Source: Deltaproteobacteria bacterium
Lineage (GTDB): Bacteria; Desulfobacterota; DSM-4660; Desulfatiglandales; Desulfatiglandaceae
DNA length: 64,000 bases
Reading direction: 5' to 3'
Assembly: GCA_019307815.1 (NCBI GenBank)
Contig: JAFDIV010000005.1
Span: 1-64,000 of the forward strand
Shown here: piece after piece, positions 44,660 to 52,631 of the stretch
Numbering within the stretch: position 1 is the first letter of the stretch
Layout of the letters: each line of letters starts with the position of its first letter
The notes under the pieces: model-generated
The model's database searches: none
The model's input: only the letters and a program-made list of their open reading frames with translations
What the model was told of the DNA's origin: nothing
Position numbers and translations under genes: made by a program

Positions 44660-45637
44660 TTACCTTTCCTCTTGTATATTAACCCGTAGGTAAAGATCCC
44701 CCTTTCTTTGAGGGTCAATAGGCCTTCCCATACCGGCCAGCCTCAATAACGTTCCGTCTCTCACCCCAGGGGGAATGTGAACCAAAAACAGACGCTTGTG
44801 AAACCCCCAGGGAATGTTGACCAGTTTCCTAGTGCCCAGTCGGGCCTCCATCGGAGTGATTGAAATGGAACCATAAAGATTGGAATCCCCTGACCTGCCC
44901 GCGGTTCGGATAACCTGAAGTCGATGAGTTTTTTGTTTGGATGTTTTTTGGCGGAGCCAGTTGCTCAACCCCAGTTCCGGGGTTTTCAGGAAGAATTTCA
45001 GAAATACGATGCCTAGTAGAAACCCGCCGATATGGGCCCACCACGCGATTCCTCCTCCATGCGCCGGCGTGCCGGCTGCGCTGATGAATTGCAGAAAAAA
45101 CCAGATCCCCAGGAAGAAAAAGGCCGGTATTTCTATAAAGTACGGGATAAAAAATATAGGAATAAATGTAAGGATTCGGGAACGGGGGTATAGGACAAAA
45201 TAGGCACCCATAACGCCGGCTATGGCCCCGCTGGCCCCAATGGTGGGGACTTGGGAATGCCAATTGATCAGGAGGTGGGAAAGTCCCGAACCCACTCCGC
45301 AAAGAATATAAAAAAACAGATACCGAATGGGTCCCAGACGGTCTTCTACATTATCTCCAAAGATATACAGGGACCACATATTTCCAAACAGATGCCAGAA
45401 GCCCCCATGAAGAAACATAAAGGAAAAGAAGGGGAAGATCTGTTGCCAGGTGTCGAAGTATTGACTGATCTGGGGCACAGAATAACGGACAGGAACGAGG
45501 CCATACAGAAACAAAAAGCGGCTCAGGTTTTTACCTTGGGCCCACTCTATGAAAAAGACCAGAACATTTGCTACGATCAAGGCCGTGTTCACGACCGGAT
45601 AGGTCCTGGATTGAATTGTATCGCGAAGAGGAAACAT
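44660..45637 (-). CDS. Rhomboid protease with DnaJ-type C-terminal domain
   Basis: A 325-aa protein. The rhomboid core (about 10-220) has HGGFWHLFGNMWSLYIFG, the catalytic Ser136 in GASG and His202 in WWAHIGG. After a linker, residues about 257-323 resemble the DnaJ C-terminal substrate-binding domain: SISITPMEARLGTRKLVNIP, FLVHIPPGVRDGTLLRLAGM, GDLYLRVNI. The cytosolic tail may hold clients or a partner, giving a membrane protease coupled to a chaperone-like arm. The gene is minus strand, convergent with nothing; the flgN-like gene follows upstream at 45803. Confidence 0.8.
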   Translation of the reverse strand: MFPLRDTIQSRTYPVVNTALIVANVLVFFIEWAQGKNLSRFLFLYGLVPVRYSVPQISQYFDTWQQIFPFFSFMFLHGGFWHLFGNMWSLYIFGDNVEDRLGPIRYLFFYILCGVGSGLSHLLINWHSQVPTIGASGAIAGVMGAYFVLYPRSRILTFIPIFFIPYFIEIPAFFFLGIWFFLQFISAAGTPAHGGGIAWWAHIGGFLLGIVFLKFFLKTPELGLSNWLRQKTSKQKTHRLQVIRTAGRSGDSNLYGSISITPMEARLGTRKLVNIPWGFHKRLFLVHIPPGVRDGTLLRLAGMGRPIDPQRKGDLYLRVNIQEER

Positions 45638-45802
45638 GTGACCTCATGGTCTTTGATGTTTTACTGGGTATAGGATACTTGCTTGTTTCAAGGCAGGGCC
45701 CCAGTGTTGTGGGATACCCTTTTACACAAGAGATTATGTAAATGCAAGGGGGGAGGGTGTGATTCCTGTGTAGATAGGAGGGGGTGGAAGCCAAGTTAAA
45801 AT

Positions 45803-46216
45803 TTAGCCAGTTGTCTCTAGGAATCGGGGGATATTTTTTCCCTTGTTCCCGTAGCCGCGTAGTGCCTTTTGCCCGGTTTTAATTTTTAGAAGCTCCTTGT
45901 GCAATTGTTCCTGTTTCTCCAAAAGGAGTCTTTCCATTTTTTCATATGAGGCCTGCAAGGATGTTTGAATGGCGGCAATGTGTTGCTGCACTTCTTGGGC
46001 CTTCATCATCTTAGCATCATCCATGGATCTGTTAGAATTGGCCCGTAGTTTTTTTTGATAGTGCGCGATCTTGTCTTGCAGCTTCTGCACGCTGGATGAT
46101 AAGGCAAGGAACTCGGCAAAACGGTCTTCCTCAAGAAGCCTCACCTGGTTTTCTACCAGGCCCCTGAGCTCTTCATAAAACTCTGTATTAATATATAGGT
46201 ATTCAATAAACCCCAT
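45803..46216 (-). CDS. FlgN/FliT-like flagellar export chaperone
   Basis: A 137-aa, all-helical coiled-coil protein (LRGLVENQVRLLEEDRF, then QDKIAHYQKKL and YEKMERLLLEKQEQLHKEL), with the C-terminal ALRGYGNKGKNIPRFLE seen in short FlgN/FliT-like proteins. These chaperones bind hook-filament junction proteins or FliD. A near-perfect sigma-54 promoter (46244-46259) drives it, divergent from the flagellar operon at 46600, which supports a flagellar role. GGAGGGG precedes the ATG. Confidence 0.72.
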   Translation of the reverse strand: MGFIEYLYINTEFYEELRGLVENQVRLLEEDRFAEFLALSSSVQKLQDKIAHYQKKLRANSNRSMDDAKMMKAQEVQQHIAAIQTSLQASYEKMERLLLEKQEQLHKELLKIKTGQKALRGYGNKGKNIPRFLETTG

Positions 46217-46243
46217 CTATCCCCTCCATTTTGTCAAATATTC

Positions 46244-46259
46244 AGCAAGTATTGTGCCA
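46244..46259 (-). promoter_or_regulatory. Sigma-54 promoter of the flgN-like gene
   Basis: On the minus strand the sequence is TGGCACAATACTTGCT. GG and GC are exactly 10 bases apart, and both hexamers match the -24/-12 consensus. The start codon lies 28 bases beyond, giving a normal leader. Confidence 0.85.
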
Positions 46260-46389
46260 TTTCACATTTAAGAACTGGCTTGGTGCTTAGCAGAAAAGAA
46301 ATATGGGCTTCAGTGTCTTAAATTAGGCTATTCCCAACCAGAACAGAGAGGTTTAGGAGAAAAAGGTTCTGGGCAGAGAGCTATTTTGC

Positions 46390-46403
46390 GTCAAAAAAAT
46401 GAC
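46390..46403. promoter_or_regulatory. GTCA-N6-TGAC repeat (FleQ-box-like)
   Basis: GTCAAAAAAATGAC, identical to the copy at 51232-51245. It is about 130 bases upstream of the 46244-46259 promoter and could serve the divergent operon too. Probable enhancer for a flagellar sigma-54 activator. Confidence 0.6.
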
Positions 46404-46599
46404 TTGGCAGGAGAGCAATGGAGCCCTGGCAATTTGGTTGGTTTAAGATATTATTTTGGCAGTAAGATCAATAGGTTGGCCAGAAAAGGGCAAAGAAAAG
46501 GAGCCCTATCGGGTCGTGGCATGGGATATGCTTGTAGATATTCAAGAAAAGAAATGGATGGATGAGGTCATTCCCATTCATCCACGAAGGGAGGATAGT

Positions 46600-46938
46600 A
46601 TGAACCCTTTGAAGCGTATGGAAATCTTGATTGCAGCAGCTATTTTGGCTTTTTTGGTTTTGGGTTCGTCCCAGGCTCGTGCTGAGCATTATGGCATCAT
46701 CTACGAGTTGCCCGAAGGTGTCTATATCGAGTTAACCAAGGAATTCTATGACGCCCTTAAGGAAGAAGGGGGCAGCCAAGGAAAGACTTACAGCAATGAA
46801 AAATCTCAAGAATACCTTAGGCAGATAGCTATCTCAGCAAAGTTCATGGTACAGACCAACCTCCAGATCCTAAAGAATCAGGAGAAAATCATTCAGTTGC
46901 TGGAGGCTACTATTAAGCACCCTCAGAAGAAAAAGTGA
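46600..46938 (+). CDS. Small exported protein at the head of the flagellar operon
   Basis: A 112-aa protein with a signal peptide (MNPLKRMEILIAAAILAFLVL, cleavage near SQARA-E) and a helical mature part (YIELTKEFYDAL, SQEYLRQIAISAKFMVQTNLQILKNQEKIIQLLEATI). GGGAGGATAGT precedes the ATG at 46600; the frame opens at 46456 but the N-terminal extension has no such features. The stop overlaps the start of the TPR protein gene by TGATG, so they are translationally coupled. A periplasmic partner of that protein is the simplest guess. Confidence 0.6.
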   Translation: MNPLKRMEILIAAAILAFLVLGSSQARAEHYGIIYELPEGVYIELTKEFYDALKEEGGSQGKTYSNEKSQEYLRQIAISAKFMVQTNLQILKNQEKIIQLLEATIKHPQKKK

Positions 46939-49826
46939 TGCGTAGTTGCAGGATAACAGGTTTTGCTCTCTTGATTTGGGTGGTGTATCTGCTCTTGTCC
47001 CCGGCCAGGGTCGAGGCCTTGAACAGGCTTAAGGACATATGGTTGCAGAACGGGTCGGAGGCGGGCACTCTAGTTCTGAACCTGGATGAATTTCCATCAT
47101 ATACCCTGGAGCCTAGAGAAAAGGGCGGGGTAAATCTCACCTTGATTGGTGTTAAAGACACCCCGAAGGTGCAAGAGCGCATCATCAGTGATAGCACTGG
47201 AATGCTTGCCACTTCTATGAAAGCCAGCACCACGATGGTGATTTCCTTGCGCTTCAAAAAGCCTGTTAGGCTGGTGGAACACACCTGGGTTCCACAAAAG
47301 CGAGACCTTTTTCTGCGCTTGTATTGGCCCAAGCCTGAACAAAAGGTGAGGAGACACAAGAAGGGCCCTGTGGCCATAAAGAGGGTTCGCATTGGAAAAA
47401 GGAAGGGATTTACACGTATTGTCATGGATCTGAACGAAAAGCCATTTTGGTTTGTGCACTGTAATGATCGTTCACATCTCGGCATTAGGATCCCACAAGG
47501 CAGCCCCCTTTTCCCGATCCCTTTTTCAAGGCGTATAAAGCGAATAGGAAGATTGACAGTTAGCAATTCTAAGGATTTCACTAGCTTAAATATCGAAGCG
47601 TTAAGTCCATTGACACTTTTTCAGGTATTCTGGTTGGAGCTAGGGAATCGACTGGTCCTGGACGTATATGATCCAGAAGTTAAGCCTGTGCCCATGGCCA
47701 GCATCCTTCCCAAAGATTTTGGACTGCCCTTGAAACAGGAAGGAGTGCGGGAAAAGGCCCCCAATAAAGATCGAATACCTGATCCATTTAAGCCATTTCA
47801 GGTGGACATATTGAAGGGACAAGAGGCGCAGCCAGCCAAGGTGGTAAAAAAGATCATAAAACCCCTCCCGCCCCCTCCTGATCATAAGACAAAGCCAAAG
47901 ACCTCCAGGCCCTTGAGCAAGCAAGAACTCCTGGCCTATGGCCGCATATTGGGGGCCTATAATTTCAAGGAATATGAAAAAGGTGTCAGGTTGATTGATG
48001 CCTTTGTGAAGAAATTTCCACAATCCCCTTTACTTGAAAAGGTGGTTTTCATGAAAGGGGATTTCTATCTTAGTCTCCTTTCCCTTGGGGACCAGAAAAG
48101 ACTGCCCAGTACCCTTAATAGCTACAGAAAGGCCATCCAAAGATTTCCCCACTCTGATAAGGTGCCGTTTACCTACCTCAAGATGGCACGAGCAAGTCGG
48201 TTGGCTGGCGACTACTATGGGGCCATGAGTTTTTTGAATTTACTTACAGAACGATACAAAGATGAAAGAGTCATGCCAGGAGTCTATCTGGAGAGGGCCT
48301 TGGTCTATGCCAAGCTCCGCCTGGCAGATAAGGCCTTTCAGGACTTTAATACCATATTAAGACGTTTCCCCAAATGTCCTGAAAGCACAGAGGCGCGCTT
48401 TGGGATAGCCAAGTATTTGCATAACAGGGGGCTATATCAAGAGGCAGAAAAGTGGCTTGATGAGATAGATAAAACCCATCCCGAGTTTCCGCTCCAGTAT
48501 CCTGAGTTCTATGGACTCAGGGCACGCAATGACCTTTATCTCAAACATTTCAAAAGGGCCAGGAGATTTTTCCTTGCCGCCCTTAACCTTGGTGATGCTA
48601 CCGAGCCCATGGAGATGATTTTGACCAGGATTGGAGATACATACCTTCATGAGTCAAACAAGGAAGCGGCTAAGAAGATCTATACCTTTGTTGTGACCCA
48701 TTTTCCGGACAGCGAGGCAGTATCCATAGCCCAACTCAGGTTGGCGGACCTGTCTTCGGGTGTTGAGAAGTTCAAAAAATTACATGAGCGATATGGAGAT
48801 AGTCCGTTGGGTGAACTGGCACTTTTAAAGCTTGCCAATGTCTATTTTCGAAGCCGGGCCTACGACAAGGCCATGGATACGCTAAAGGAATTGGTGGTTA
48901 GACCCCCAAAAGACGAGGCAGGCAAGGCGGCCAGGGCCCTATTTGTTCAGGCCTGCGGCAAGGCAATAAAACAGGCCTATGATGAAAAACGTTATGATGC
49001 CTGCGTCCAAATCTATGAGAAATATAAGGCGCTGGTGGGTGATAAACTGGAGACCCGGGCAAAGCTATATGTTGCCGAGTCCCTGTTTCAGATGGGAGAT
49101 CCGGACCAAGCCCTTTTGGTTTTGGGACCCTTTGATCCGGATGGCTTGGGCTCTGAGTTGCGCCCCCGTTATGTCATGGTGTTTGCTGAGGCCTTGAAGG
49201 CCAGAGGGCAACAGGGAAAGGCTATCCAGTTGTTAATGAAGGAACGCGGCAGGGTTAAGCAGAAGGGCAGGAAAATCCGGCTTTCCCTGCTTCTAGCAGA
49301 TCTATACAGGGACAGCGCCAAGCCCGCAAAGGCATTGCCCATTTATGAGGAGATTGTTCAAACCCGTAGTGATCTTAGTACACGGGAGCTTGCCAAGGCG
49401 TGGCTGGAGATAGGAAAAATTCAGAATCAGATGCGTCATATCAAGGAGGCCAGGAGGGCGCTTGAGATATGTATTTCTTTAACAGGGACAGATGAGAGGC
49501 AAAAGGAGACCCGACTTTCAGCCCTGTTGGAGATGGCCAAGACCTATCGGTCAGAGGGCAATCCGTCCGAGGCATCTAGGATACTGGAGAATATACTTAA
49601 GGAAGGCTATGGCCCTGATGGAGAGTATTACTGGGACCTCAAGTTTCGACTGGCCCAGTGCTATGAACAGCTTGGAAAGATGGAAAAGGCCAAAGCCCTC
49701 TATAAGGAAGTGGGAGATGAAGGGCCTTCCATCTTACAGGCCAGGGCGCAAATGCGACTTGGAAGCATCATGCTAAATGACCAGTTAAAAACTCTGCCAC
49801 ATTGGCCTGAACTGGCAAGTAAGTAG
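46938..49826 (+). CDS. Exported AMIN/TPR protein of the flagellar locus
   Basis: A 962-aa protein from the ATG overlapping the previous stop. Signal peptide about 1-27 (LIWVVYLLLSPARVEA). Residues about 30-250 hold strands that resemble two AMIN-like (peptidoglycan or secretin-binding) units (SYTLEPREKGGVNLTLIGV, RIVMDLNEKPFWFVHC). From about 330 on there are many TPR-like helices (YFRSRAYDKAMDTLKEL, EIGKIQNQMRHIKEARRALEI). Predicted periplasmic scaffold. Its operon position, just before a sigma-54 activator and flgB, is like polar flagellar loci of Deltaproteobacteria; a role in motor placement or sheath/stator anchoring is inference. Confidence 0.75.
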   Translation: MRSCRITGFALLIWVVYLLLSPARVEALNRLKDIWLQNGSEAGTLVLNLDEFPSYTLEPREKGGVNLTLIGVKDTPKVQERIISDSTGMLATSMKASTTMVISLRFKKPVRLVEHTWVPQKRDLFLRLYWPKPEQKVRRHKKGPVAIKRVRIGKRKGFTRIVMDLNEKPFWFVHCNDRSHLGIRIPQGSPLFPIPFSRRIKRIGRLTVSNSKDFTSLNIEALSPLTLFQVFWLELGNRLVLDVYDPEVKPVPMASILPKDFGLPLKQEGVREKAPNKDRIPDPFKPFQVDILKGQEAQPAKVVKKIIKPLPPPPDHKTKPKTSRPLSKQELLAYGRILGAYNFKEYEKGVRLIDAFVKKFPQSPLLEKVVFMKGDFYLSLLSLGDQKRLPSTLNSYRKAIQRFPHSDKVPFTYLKMARASRLAGDYYGAMSFLNLLTERYKDERVMPGVYLERALVYAKLRLADKAFQDFNTILRRFPKCPESTEARFGIAKYLHNRGLYQEAEKWLDEIDKTHPEFPLQYPEFYGLRARNDLYLKHFKRARRFFLAALNLGDATEPMEMILTRIGDTYLHESNKEAAKKIYTFVVTHFPDSEAVSIAQLRLADLSSGVEKFKKLHERYGDSPLGELALLKLANVYFRSRAYDKAMDTLKELVVRPPKDEAGKAARALFVQACGKAIKQAYDEKRYDACVQIYEKYKALVGDKLETRAKLYVAESLFQMGDPDQALLVLGPFDPDGLGSELRPRYVMVFAEALKARGQQGKAIQLLMKERGRVKQKGRKIRLSLLLADLYRDSAKPAKALPIYEEIVQTRSDLSTRELAKAWLEIGKIQNQMRHIKEARRALEICISLTGTDERQKETRLSALLEMAKTYRSEGNPSEASRILENILKEGYGPDGEYYWDLKFRLAQCYEQLGKMEKAKALYKEVGDEGPSILQARAQMRLGSIMLNDQLKTLPHWPELASK

Positions 49827-49833
49827 GTTGGGT

Positions 49834-51195
49834 ATGCCGCACCATAGGATTCTTTGGACAGCATCCACAGTTTCATTGCCATCAGAGTTGTTGGACAGGC
49901 TCAAAGAAAAGGGCTGCGAGGTTTTGGTGGCGAGCGAGGGGGCCACAAGGCCCTGGTCCCAGATACAAAGGCTTAGCCCAAGGGTATGGGTGGCTGATGT
50001 GGACTCGGAAGCAGAAAAGGTGTTCAGGACCATTGAGGAGGTTTCCAATAAAGACAACGGAACTTCGGTACTACTTTTCAGCAAAAGGCCAACAGTTGAA
50101 GAGGCTGTAAAGGCAATTAAGGCCGGGGCAAAGGAGTACATGCCAGCCGGGGTGGATACTGAAAGACTTTGGGCCGCTCTTCAGGCCTGCCTTGAATGTC
50201 TCCCTGGGAGGCAGGGGAGTAAAGAGGACCGTTTTTCTCCCTCGGTCGAGGCAGGACAGGTGGTGGCCTATGACCCAGTGATGAAGACCGTGGTGGAAAT
50301 GGCCGCGAAGGCGGCAAAACGGGATGCAACCATTTTGCTTGAGGGAGAAAGCGGGAGCGGTAAGGAAGTCCTTGCTCGGTATATCCATCAACAGAGCCCA
50401 CGCAACGAAGGGCCGTTTGTGGCCGTCAACTGTGCGGCACTGCCAGAGAATTTGCTAGAGAGTGAATTATTTGGCCATGAAAAGGGTGCCTTTACAGGGG
50501 CCACCTCCCGCAAACAGGGGAAATTCGAACTGGCACACGGAGGAACGCTGTTACTGGACGAGATCAGTGAGATGGCTCCTTCCATCCAGGCAAAATTGCT
50601 GAGGGCACTTCAAGAAAGGCAGATTGATCGGGTGGGAGGCCGGTACCCTGTGGAAGTAGACGTTAGGGTGATTGCCACCACCAACAGGAATCTGGCAGAG
50701 GAAACCCGGAAGGGCAACTTTCGGTTGGATCTCTACTATAGATTAAACGTAGTTCCGCTTCGCCTGCCGCCCTTGAGGGAAAGAAAGGCGGACATCATCC
50801 CCCTGGCGCAGCTCTTCCTTCATAGGTACGCTTACCGGTATGGAGAAACGGCTAAAATCCTTACCAAAGAGGCAGAGAGCTTTTTGCAATCCTATGACTG
50901 GCCAGGAAATGTTAGGGAGCTTGAAAACCTCATGGAAAGGATCTGCATTTTTGTGGATTCCAAAAGTATCACCAAGGATCATGTAGAGAATCTTCTTTAC
51001 CTTCAATCAGGCCCTACGGACCCACAGACCACGGATGCCCCTGTTATGCCACTGAAGGAGATGGAAAAAAAGATGATTATGAAGGCCCTAAAAAACCACA
51101 ATGGAAATCGGACGCATGCGGCTAAGGTATTGGGCATAAGTGTGCGGACCTTGCGAAACAAACTCAACGAGTACAAAAAGGAATTGGAGGGATGA
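49834..51195 (+). CDS. Sigma-54 activator, FlrC/FlbD type, with degenerate receiver
   Basis: A 453-aa regulator (ATG at 49834; TTG at 49828 also possible). The N-terminal 120 residues align with a response-regulator receiver, but the first acidic pair is missing (RILWTAS) and the conserved Lys near EYMPAG is absent. The AAA+ domain has Walker A GESGSGKE, GAFTGA (sigma-54 contact) and Walker B TLLLDEI. The C-terminal Fis-type HTH reads AAKVLGISVRTLRNKLNEYK, typical of FlrC/FleR/FlbD. It probably activates the sigma-54 promoters of this locus, perhaps without phosphorylation. Confidence 0.88.
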   Translation: MPHHRILWTASTVSLPSELLDRLKEKGCEVLVASEGATRPWSQIQRLSPRVWVADVDSEAEKVFRTIEEVSNKDNGTSVLLFSKRPTVEEAVKAIKAGAKEYMPAGVDTERLWAALQACLECLPGRQGSKEDRFSPSVEAGQVVAYDPVMKTVVEMAAKAAKRDATILLEGESGSGKEVLARYIHQQSPRNEGPFVAVNCAALPENLLESELFGHEKGAFTGATSRKQGKFELAHGGTLLLDEISEMAPSIQAKLLRALQERQIDRVGGRYPVEVDVRVIATTNRNLAEETRKGNFRLDLYYRLNVVPLRLPPLRERKADIIPLAQLFLHRYAYRYGETAKILTKEAESFLQSYDWPGNVRELENLMERICIFVDSKSITKDHVENLLYLQSGPTDPQTTDAPVMPLKEMEKKMIMKALKNHNGNRTHAAKVLGISVRTLRNKLNEYKKELEG

Positions 51196-51231
51196 GTTTT
51201 ATGGCCCTTAAATCCCATGAGCCGTGGCATT

Positions 51232-51245
51232 GTCAAAAAAATGAC
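51232..51245. promoter_or_regulatory. GTCA-N6-TGAC repeat upstream of flgB
   Basis: GTCAAAAAAATGAC in a 20-base inverted repeat (51229-51248), between the activator gene and flgB, about 64 bases upstream of the sigma-54 promoter. It resembles the published FleQ box and is a likely enhancer. Confidence 0.65.
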
Positions 51246-51306
51246 AATTTGGGAATCTTGAGCGCACACTATGGAGGAGGAATCCATTGCAGGATGTGCT
51301 CGCGTA

Positions 51307-51324
51307 TTGGTACTCCTTTTGCAT
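51307..51324 (+). promoter_or_regulatory. Sigma-54 promoter of the flgB operon
   Basis: TTGGTACTCCTTTTGCAT. GG at 51309 and GC at 51321 are 10 bases apart; -24 (TTGGTAC) and -12 (TTTGCAT) fit the consensus. The start codon is about 30 bases downstream. Confidence 0.85.
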
Positions 51325-51349
51325 ATGAATCAGGGAAAAAGGAGGCATG

Positions 51350-51784
51350 ATGTTGAAGCTGGGGAATATGATTGGGCAGACGCTTATGGACAAAACCGCC
51401 AAACTTCTTGCCCATGCACTGGATTATCGAAGTAAGCGCCACGGCGTTATTGCAGGAAATTTGGCCAATATCGATACCCCTGGCTATAAGGCCAAGGATC
51501 TGGGCTTTGACGAGACCTTGAAGGCGGCCTTGGATAATTCCAAGCTTAAACTAAAGGTGACCCAACCCGAGCATTTTCCCGCTTTGACAGGGGTATCCCT
51601 TTTGGGGGGGGCTGAGTTTCCTGTGGAGGAGATTGGCCAAGATATAAGTGGGGACTCCCAACTTGATTTGGACAGGGAAATGGCCAGGATGGCAAAAAAC
51701 AACCTCCTTTACGAAGCCACTGTGCGCTTGCTTTCCAAGAAATTTGAAGAGTTGAAAACGGTAATCGAAGAGGGAAGGAGATAG
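51350..51784 (+). CDS. flgB: Flagellar proximal rod protein FlgB
   Basis: A 144-aa rod protein. Features: the N-terminal helix (LLAHALDYRSKRHGVIAGNLANIDTPGYKAKDLGF) and the C-terminal helix (MARMAKNNLLYEATVRLLSKKFEELKTVI). It builds the proximal rod with FlgC, FliE and FlgF. The tandem ATG codons at 51347 and 51350 are equivalent; the second has better spacing from GGAGG. First gene of the sigma-54 operon. Confidence 0.95.
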   Translation: MLKLGNMIGQTLMDKTAKLLAHALDYRSKRHGVIAGNLANIDTPGYKAKDLGFDETLKAALDNSKLKLKVTQPEHFPALTGVSLLGGAEFPVEEIGQDISGDSQLDLDREMARMAKNNLLYEATVRLLSKKFEELKTVIEEGRR

Positions 51785-51785
51785 A

Positions 51786-52229
51786 ATGATGGACTTGATA
51801 AAGGCCATGGATATAGCAGCCAGCGGCATGTCTGCTGAGAGGGCGAGGTTAAACGTAATTTCCATGAATCTCGCCAATGCCAATACCACTCGGACCGCTT
51901 CGGGTGGCCCCTATAGAAGGAAAACGGTCATATTTGAGACGACCCCCCTTTATCGGTCCTTTGAGGAGCAGTTAAGGGATTCCTTGAATAACAAGGAGGT
52001 CTATGGGGTAAAGGTGACAGGGATCATGCCGGTCAAGGGTCCTTTTAAAAAGGTTTACGATCCATCCCATCCGGATGCCGATGGGCAGGGATATGTGTAT
52101 TTGCCCAATGTGAATCTGGTCCAAGAGATGGTGGAGATGTTGAACGCCAATCGCGGATATGAGGCAAATGCCGCAGCTATTCGGACTGCCAAGGAAATGG
52201 CCCTGAAGGCCCTTGACCTGCTACGTTAG
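51786..52229 (+). CDS. flgC: Flagellar proximal rod protein FlgC
   Basis: A 147-aa rod protein with AASGMSAERARLNVISMNLANANTTRTASGGPYRRK at the N-terminus and the C-terminal VNLVQEMVEMLNANRGYEANAAAIRTAKEMALKAL helix. The distance to flgB is one base. Length is normal. Confidence 0.96.
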   Translation: MMDLIKAMDIAASGMSAERARLNVISMNLANANTTRTASGGPYRRKTVIFETTPLYRSFEEQLRDSLNNKEVYGVKVTGIMPVKGPFKKVYDPSHPDADGQGYVYLPNVNLVQEMVEMLNANRGYEANAAAIRTAKEMALKALDLLR

Positions 52230-52244
52230 CATAGGAGGCGATCA

Positions 52245-52538
52245 ATGGTCTATCGCATTGAGCCCTTTGGGCCCCAACTCACACCAAGTACAGCGACGAA
52301 GCCTCAGAAAAAAGGCGATGAGGACTTCGTGGACACGCTCAAGCGGTTCGTGGAGAACGTGGATTCCCGAATTCAAAAGGCGGATTACATGATGGAGGCC
52401 TTTGCCGTTGGGAAGAGAACAGACCTTCATAATGTCATGATTGAGACAGAGAAGGCAGATCTATCCTTAAGACTTTTGCTTCGTATCAGGAACAAGTTGG
52501 TGGAGGCCTATCAGGAGATCATGAGGATGCAGATATAA
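52245..52538 (+). CDS. fliE: Flagellar hook-basal body protein FliE
   Basis: A 97-aa protein. The C-terminal half (about 45-97) has YMMEAFAVGKRTDLHNVMIETEKADLSLRLLLRIRNKLVEAYQEIMRMQI, the FliE signature. FliE joins the MS ring to the rod and is needed for export. GGAGGCG precedes the ATG. Confidence 0.94.
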   Translation: MVYRIEPFGPQLTPSTATKPQKKGDEDFVDTLKRFVENVDSRIQKADYMMEAFAVGKRTDLHNVMIETEKADLSLRLLLRIRNKLVEAYQEIMRMQI

Positions 52539-52631
52539 TCTGAGTGGTGAGTATAGGCTTGTGGCTGAGAGCTAAGTTTGCCTTGAAGGAAATTCCAATT
52601 TTCTAATGGGCGTCAATACAAGGAGTGGCTT

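Larger units (their letters stand above)
46217..46599. other. Divergent flagellar promoter region
   Basis: Between the flgN-like gene and the 46600 operon. It holds a sigma-54 promoter for the left gene (46244-46259) and a GTCA-N6-TGAC repeat (46390-46403). A degenerate -24/-12-like element (GG at 46428, GG in place of GC at 46440) could serve the right operon. Confidence 0.5.

Noticed and set aside
46428-46441. -24/-12-like element before the 46600 operon
   Set aside because: GG replaces GC at -12, so it is not counted as a promoter, although it may act weakly.
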